Of a stretch of DNA of 64,000 nucleotides, positions 59,890 through 64,000 are shown piece by piece. Made by a program: the position numbers and the translations under genes. This DNA comes from Chitinilyticum piscinae. Lineage in GTDB: Bacteria; Pseudomonadota; Gammaproteobacteria; Burkholderiales; Chitinibacteraceae. The stretch spans positions 1-64,000 of the forward strand of contig NZ_JADFUA010000004.1 of NCBI RefSeq assembly GCF_015223195.1. The letters run 5' to 3'. Under the pieces are notes generated by a model. The model ran no database searches and had not been told where the DNA came from. It saw nothing but the letters and a program-made list of their open reading frames with translations. Position 1 is the first letter of the stretch. Each line of letters begins with the position of its first letter.

Positions 59890-61080
59890 ATGAGCTTTTT
59901 TCGCCAGCATGTGCGGAACCAGCTGGGCGAAGCACCGGCAACGCTACTCACGCTGACCGATCCGCCCGCCGAAGGACGCTCAGCCGCCGAGCAGGCCGGC
60001 CACCCGGGGCGTCTGCACCTCTGGCACCAGCAGCTTGCCGCCTGGGCTGGGGTGATCGCGGCCTGCCTGATGATCCCGCTGCATTTCCTCCTGGGGGGCG
60101 ATTCCCCTCAACTGGCCATCTACAGTGTTTATCTGCTGGCCGGCGGCAGCTTTGCCACGCTGGCGCTGCTGCTGGATGGCCAACATGCCCAGCGGGCCAT
60201 CTGGGCGCAGCGCCTGCTGGTCGCGGTTGTCGTACCGTGGCTGGCGGTACTGGCTGTCTCCGCCGAACAGCCGGCTTTTCCGCTGGTGCTGATTTTCTGG
60301 CCTCTGCTGGGGTTGTGGTTACTGATGCTGACCACCACACCGGGGCAGTGGCTGTTCTGCATGCTGCTGGCGCTACCGGCATTGACCGTGCTGACGGGAC
60401 TCACCCACGGGCTGGATCGCAATCTGCTGGCGGCTGCCATGCTGCTGATTTTTATCGCGCTTCTGGCGACCAGCGTCCAGATGGCTCATCTGCGCCGGCG
60501 TGTGCGTGCCTTCCGGCAACGGGTCGCCGAGCGTGAGGCGCATCTGAATGCCCGTGCCGACAAGATGCGCAAACTGGCATTGCGCGATGCGCTGACCGGG
60601 CTTTCCAACCGCCTGCATCTGATTGCGCGGTTGCGCAAAGTGCTCGAAGATCGCCAGCGGCGCTATGAAGGGGCAACGCTGTTTCTGATCGATCTCGATT
60701 ATTTCAAGCAGATCAATGACGAGCATGGCCATGATGCCGGTGATGCGGTGCTGATCGAAGTGGCGGCGCGATTGCGGCGCGTGGTGCGGCACGAAGATCT
60801 GGTGTGCCGGCTGGGCGGCGATGAGTTTGTGCTGCTGATCGAAGGCAAACTGCTGCAACAGCATGCCGAGCAGCTGGCCGACAAAATTCTGCATAGTTTC
60901 AGCCAGCCCTGTGTCTTCAATGGTGAGCCCCTGCCCATCGGCGGCAGTATCGGCATTGCCAGCCTGCACGCCGGGCTGAGCGAGCCCGAGAGCTGGCTGA
61001 AAGAAGCAGATGAAGCTATGTATATCGCCAAGCATGGCGGAAAGAATCGTTTTGCCGTGCATACCCCGGTGCGTAACTGA
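59890..61080 (+). CDS. Membrane diguanylate cyclase (GGDEF)
   Basis: A 396-residue inner-membrane enzyme making c-di-GMP from two GTP. Six hydrophobic helices (about residues 50-205) form a sensory module. A coiled-coil linker (RRRVRAFRQRVAEREAHLNA) leads to the GGDEF domain with intact active site RLGGDEFVLL (GGDEF at 309-313). The inhibitory I-site RHED lies five residues before it. It should be active and feedback-inhibited. The RBS GGGGG supports the ATG. Its signal is unknown. Confidence 0.93.
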   Translation: MSFFRQHVRNQLGEAPATLLTLTDPPAEGRSAAEQAGHPGRLHLWHQQLAAWAGVIAACLMIPLHFLLGGDSPQLAIYSVYLLAGGSFATLALLLDGQHAQRAIWAQRLLVAVVVPWLAVLAVSAEQPAFPLVLIFWPLLGLWLLMLTTTPGQWLFCMLLALPALTVLTGLTHGLDRNLLAAAMLLIFIALLATSVQMAHLRRRVRAFRQRVAEREAHLNARADKMRKLALRDALTGLSNRLHLIARLRKVLEDRQRRYEGATLFLIDLDYFKQINDEHGHDAGDAVLIEVAARLRRVVRHEDLVCRLGGDEFVLLIEGKLLQQHAEQLADKILHSFSQPCVFNGEPLPIGGSIGIASLHAGLSEPESWLKEADEAMYIAKHGGKNRFAVHTPVRN

Positions 61081-61201
61081 ATGTTGCGTACACCGGGTGT
61101 GCAACATCACAGCCGTTACCAAGTAATCTCTGGGTAAAAGTTTGTGCGTGTTAGAGTAATTTTCAAAACAACACCACCGCGCAACCCCCAAGAGACATAT
61201 C

Positions 61202-61735
61202 ATGCAAAACCGTTACCACTGCGGCCATGCCGAGCACAAGCAGATTGCCGGTTCCGACTGGCATGCCAGCGCGATCCAGTTTCCTTGCCCTGCCTGCCTG
61301 AGAGCCATGGCCATCGGGCAGCGCAAGCACACGACTGCCTATGTCAATTTGCAACAGATCGGCGCGGCAATGGCATCCTTCGTCGTCGAGGTGAGCGATG
61401 CAACAGCCGCACTGGGCGAGTTGCTGTCAAGACAGGGGTATTGCAGCAGTTCGCCGGCGCGCGATGAGCTCACCCACGCGGCCGAAGCGGGCAGGGACGG
61501 GCAGGTCTGGCGCAAGGAGTATCACTTTGGCAGTGACACGCCGCCGCATTTCGTCATGGCGCTGATGCAGACCATCAAACAGGAAGTAACCATCCTGAGC
61601 GAATACTGCCCGGCACTGGACGGCGCCGTGGCGTTCATGGCCTTTCCACGGCGCAATGCAGATCTGGAGGCAAACCTGTTTGCCGAGCATGGTTCGCTTG
61701 AGGATGCCTGGCACGCCAGTGCGGCCATGCAGTAA
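61202..61735 (+). CDS. Orphan protein with putative N-terminal zinc site
   Basis: A 177-residue cytoplasmic protein. Near the N-terminus RYHCGHAEHKQ and FPCPACLRAMA supply Cys and His residues spaced like a zinc ribbon (Cys7/His9 or His12 with Cys29/Cys32). The rest is mixed alpha/beta (VEVSDATAALGELLSRQGYC, EYHFGSDTPPHFVMALMQTI) with no family I recognise. The start ATG follows AAGAGACATATC, a weak RBS. It ends in a hairpin shared with glnE. Confidence 0.68.
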   Translation: MQNRYHCGHAEHKQIAGSDWHASAIQFPCPACLRAMAIGQRKHTTAYVNLQQIGAAMASFVVEVSDATAALGELLSRQGYCSSSPARDELTHAAEAGRDGQVWRKEYHFGSDTPPHFVMALMQTIKQEVTILSEYCPALDGAVAFMAFPRRNADLEANLFAEHGSLEDAWHASAAMQ

Positions 61736-61736
61736 G

Positions 61737-61773
61737 CCCCAGCATCCGCAGCTCTAGAGGCGGGATGCTGGGG
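61737..61773. terminator. Hairpin between convergent genes
   Basis: CCCCAGCATCC and GGATGCTGGGG form an 11-bp perfect stem with a 15-base loop. T-runs are lacking on both sides, so termination strength is uncertain. Confidence 0.5.
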
Positions 61774-61784
61774 ACGTGTGTGCA

Positions 61785-64000
61785 CTATTGCGCGAAAAGT
61801 TGCGTCCACAGTTCCCTGACTTTCTCCAGATGTCCGGCGAGGGCTTCCAGTTCCGCTGCGCCGGGCTTGCTGTCGTTCAGCCGCGCAGCGTGCTGCAAGC
61901 GGCGCAGTTCGCGGTAGGCATACCGGCTGGGCTCGGCGAGCTCCGCCGGTATCAGTCCGGCTTCACTGGCTACTCCCAGCAACGCAATGTTGCCGCTGTT
62001 GGCCGTGAGGGCCGGGCAGCGTGCGGCATGCGCCAGAATCAGGAACTGGACGATGAATTCGATATCCACAATGCCGCCGCGCAGATGCTTGACGTCATCG
62101 GGGTGCGCCGGATGGGTTTCCAGCATGCGTTCGCGCATCTGCTGCACTTCCTGCCGCAGCGCCTCGGCATCGCGCGGCAGTGAGAGGATTTCGCAGCGGA
62201 AGTGCTCGAACCACTGGCCGATCTGTCGGTCGCCAGCGGCAAAACGCGCCCGGCTGATGGCCTGATGTTCCCAGACCCAGGCGGATTTGTGCTGGTATTC
62301 GCTGAAGGCTTCCAGGCTCGATACGAGCAGGCCGGATGCGCCATTTGGCCGCAGGCGCAGATCAATGTCGTAGAGCATTCCCGCCGATGTCAGCGAGGTC
62401 AGCCAGCTGACAATCCGTTTGGCAAAGCGGGCGTAGATTTCCTGGGCATTCGGATCCGCGTCGTCGAACAGGAAGACGCAATCCAGATCCGAGCCATAAC
62501 CCAGCTCCTTGCCGCCTAACTTGCCGTAGCCAATCACCGCGAAGGCCGGCGTTTCGCGGTGGCGCCCGGGCAGCTCGCGCCAGACTTCTTCCAGGGTCAC
62601 CGAGAGAATCAGGTCGGCGAGGTCGGAGAGATGGTCGGAGACTTTCTCCAGCGTGAGCATGCCAGCGATGTCCTGTGCCACCAGCCGGAAAATCTGTGCG
62701 TGCTGGAAATGGCGCAGGCAATCCATCTTGCCTTCGGTATCGCCGTCGTATTCGCGGATATCCTCGCGCAGCCGTGCGCCCAGTACGGCCCAGTCGGGCT
62801 CCTGGTACAGCAGGCGCGCATCCAGCAATTCGTCCAGCAGGATGGGGTGGCGGGTCAGGTATTGGGATACCCAGGAGCTGGCGCTGTAGAGATCGGTCAG
62901 CCGGCGCAATGCCTGCGGATGCTCGGCCAACAGTGCCAGATACGATTCCCGCCGGCTCACGCTTTCGATCAGATCCAGCACGCGCAGCAGCGTCACATCC
63001 GGGCTGGGATAGTCGGCGGCAGTGTCGATCAGTGCCGGCAGGATGATGTCCAGCCGCTTGCGGCAGCGCTCGGGCATCTGTTGATAGCGGTTGCTTGAGG
63101 TATAGCTCTGCAGTCGGCGTATTACCTCGGCTGCATTGATATACCCTTTGCTTTCTAGGCGTTCGGCAGCCTGTTCATCCTGCAGGCTCGATAGATCCTG
63201 GCTGCTGTTGCTGCCTTCAACCGGGGACTGGCTGAACACCTGTTCGAACTGCCGCGCGACCTTGTCACGATGGTAGTTGAGCGCCACAAGAAAGCTGTCC
63301 CAGTCCGGGTAGTTCATGCTGCTGGCGATGCGTGCGCGGTCGGCCTCGCCGGACGGCAGCATCTGCGTCTGCGCGTCATCCAGATACATGATCCGGTGCT
63401 CCAGATCGCGCAGGAATACATAGGCGGCATCCAGATCGGCAACGGCTTCTTCCGGCAGGGTTCCCTGCTGGCCAAGTTCGCGCAGGATCACGCGGGTGGC
63501 GCGCTGGCGCAGGGCCTTGCTGCGCCCGCCGCGGATCAGCTGGAACACCTGGCCGATGAATTCGATCTCGCGGATGCCGCCTGGACCGAGCTTGATGTTG
63601 TCGAGCTTGTCGCGGCGCTGTACTTCGCGGCGGATCTGGCTGTGCAGGTCACGCATTGACTGATACGCGCCGTAGTCGAGGTATTTGCGGAACACGAAGG
63701 GCTGCACCAGTTCATCCAGCCCGGCGGCATCGCCGGAGAGGGCGCGTCCCTTGATCCAGGCGTAGCGTTCCCATTCCCGCCCCTGCGTGAGCAAGTAGTT
63801 TTCCAGCGCGGCAAACGAGCACACCAGCGGCCCGGAATCGCCAAAAGGACGCAGGCGCATGTCGACGCGAAACACGAAACCGTCGTCGGTGTTGTCACCG
63901 ATAAGATTGATCAGGCGCTTGCCCTGCAGGGCGAAGAATTCATGATTGCTGATCTTGCGCGGACCGGTTGTTTCTCCGTCTTCCGGGTAGACGAAGATCA
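61785..64000 (-). CDS. glnE: Glutamine synthetase adenylyltransferase/deadenylase, partial (5' end outside window)
   Basis: About 737 C-terminal residues are visible and the frame runs off the right edge. GlnE adds AMP to glutamine synthetase or removes it under PII control. The deadenylase (AR) half includes GGIREIEFIGQVFQLIRGG. The second nucleotidyltransferase (AT) half has IGYGKLGGKELGYGSDLDCVFLFDD with the catalytic Asp pair and GIVDIEFIVQFLIL. Both helical regulatory parts look normal. The in-frame Met near 63875 (RVDMRLRPFG) is internal, since the upstream codons keep matching GlnE (FFALQGKRLINLIG). Confidence 0.95.
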   Translation of the reverse strand, partial: IFVYPEDGETTGPRKISNHEFFALQGKRLINLIGDNTDDGFVFRVDMRLRPFGDSGPLVCSFAALENYLLTQGREWERYAWIKGRALSGDAAGLDELVQPFVFRKYLDYGAYQSMRDLHSQIRREVQRRDKLDNIKLGPGGIREIEFIGQVFQLIRGGRSKALRQRATRVILRELGQQGTLPEEAVADLDAAYVFLRDLEHRIMYLDDAQTQMLPSGEADRARIASSMNYPDWDSFLVALNYHRDKVARQFEQVFSQSPVEGSNSSQDLSSLQDEQAAERLESKGYINAAEVIRRLQSYTSSNRYQQMPERCRKRLDIILPALIDTAADYPSPDVTLLRVLDLIESVSRRESYLALLAEHPQALRRLTDLYSASSWVSQYLTRHPILLDELLDARLLYQEPDWAVLGARLREDIREYDGDTEGKMDCLRHFQHAQIFRLVAQDIAGMLTLEKVSDHLSDLADLILSVTLEEVWRELPGRHRETPAFAVIGYGKLGGKELGYGSDLDCVFLFDDADPNAQEIYARFAKRIVSWLTSLTSAGMLYDIDLRLRPNGASGLLVSSLEAFSEYQHKSAWVWEHQAISRARFAAGDRQIGQWFEHFRCEILSLPRDAEALRQEVQQMRERMLETHPAHPDDVKHLRGGIVDIEFIVQFLILAHAARCPALTANSGNIALLGVASEAGLIPAELAEPSRYAYRELRRLQHAARLNDSKPGAAELEALAGHLEKVRELWTQLFAQ

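Noticed and set aside
1-64000. CRISPR array, restriction-modification or phage-defence island
   Set aside because: No regularly spaced direct repeats with unique spacers, and no Cas, methyltransferase-nuclease or known defence gene was found. The methyltransferases present are MnmC and the CFA-type enzyme.

Overview
The window looks like chromosomal DNA of a betaproteobacterium, most likely a member of the Neisseriales (Chromobacteriaceae or Chitinibacteraceae type). The basis is the mix of high-GC housekeeping genes (glnD, glnE, minCDE, scpAB, ppsA with its regulator, prfC, uup, mnmC, lysA) and their neighbourhoods. This is an inference from gene content; no rRNA gene or other formal marker is present.

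Layout. Positions 1-6.4 kb are an accessory zone. It holds the 5' part of an IS5-type transposase, a LuxR-type regulator divergent from a large low-GC RTX repeat protein, a tRNA-Gly 3'-end remnant that looks like an integration scar, and a complete IS30-family element with inverted repeats and a 3-bp target duplication. Positions 6.4-31 kb are core: a Sel1/SLT lytic transglycosylase, an MscS channel with a cyclic-nucleotide domain, a dienelactone hydrolase, a PsiF-like protein, prfC, uup with a multi-PAS histidine kinase, an MltF-like transglycosylase, a VanY-like peptidase, glnD-map, minCDE, ppsR/ppsA, an EAL-HDOD protein and gltS. Positions 31-38 kb hold cysM, a SemiSWEET, a PHP phosphatase, a TsaC/YciO protein, an M50 protease, scpA and scpB, mostly on the + strand and tightly packed, then a PIG-V-like glycosyltransferase on the opposite strand. 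Positions 38-46 kb hold lysA with a divergent ArgP-like regulator, two proteins of unknown function (one in low-GC DNA), an EEP phosphatase, an EamA exporter and an Ada-like protein without the N-terminal domain. Positions 56-64 kb hold an ASD-like paralogue, mnmC, a diguanylate cyclase, an orphan protein and the 3' part of glnE.

The most interesting region is 45.98-54.04 kb. An array of TGTACA boxes precedes FAD oxidoreductase, DUF1365, CFA-type methyltransferase, chalcone-isomerase-like protein, GPH transporter, DUF3833 lipoprotein, short-chain dehydrogenase, NTF2-like protein and a MerR-type regulator. The regulator carries both signature motifs of the adenosylcobalamin photoreceptors CarH/LitR. 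The set resembles the singlet-oxygen/light-stress lipid modification genes known elsewhere under ECF-sigma/ChrR control. Here it appears to be controlled by a B12 light sensor, which suggests a light-induced membrane-lipid modification pathway. A 155-160 bp dispersed repeat occurs twice (43.9 and 49.4 kb), supplies the stop codon of the gene before it each time, and splits this cluster.

Several genes have a recognisable -10 box six bases before the start codon, suggesting leaderless transcripts. Intergenic hairpins between convergent genes are given as terminators where the stem and T-run can be read.
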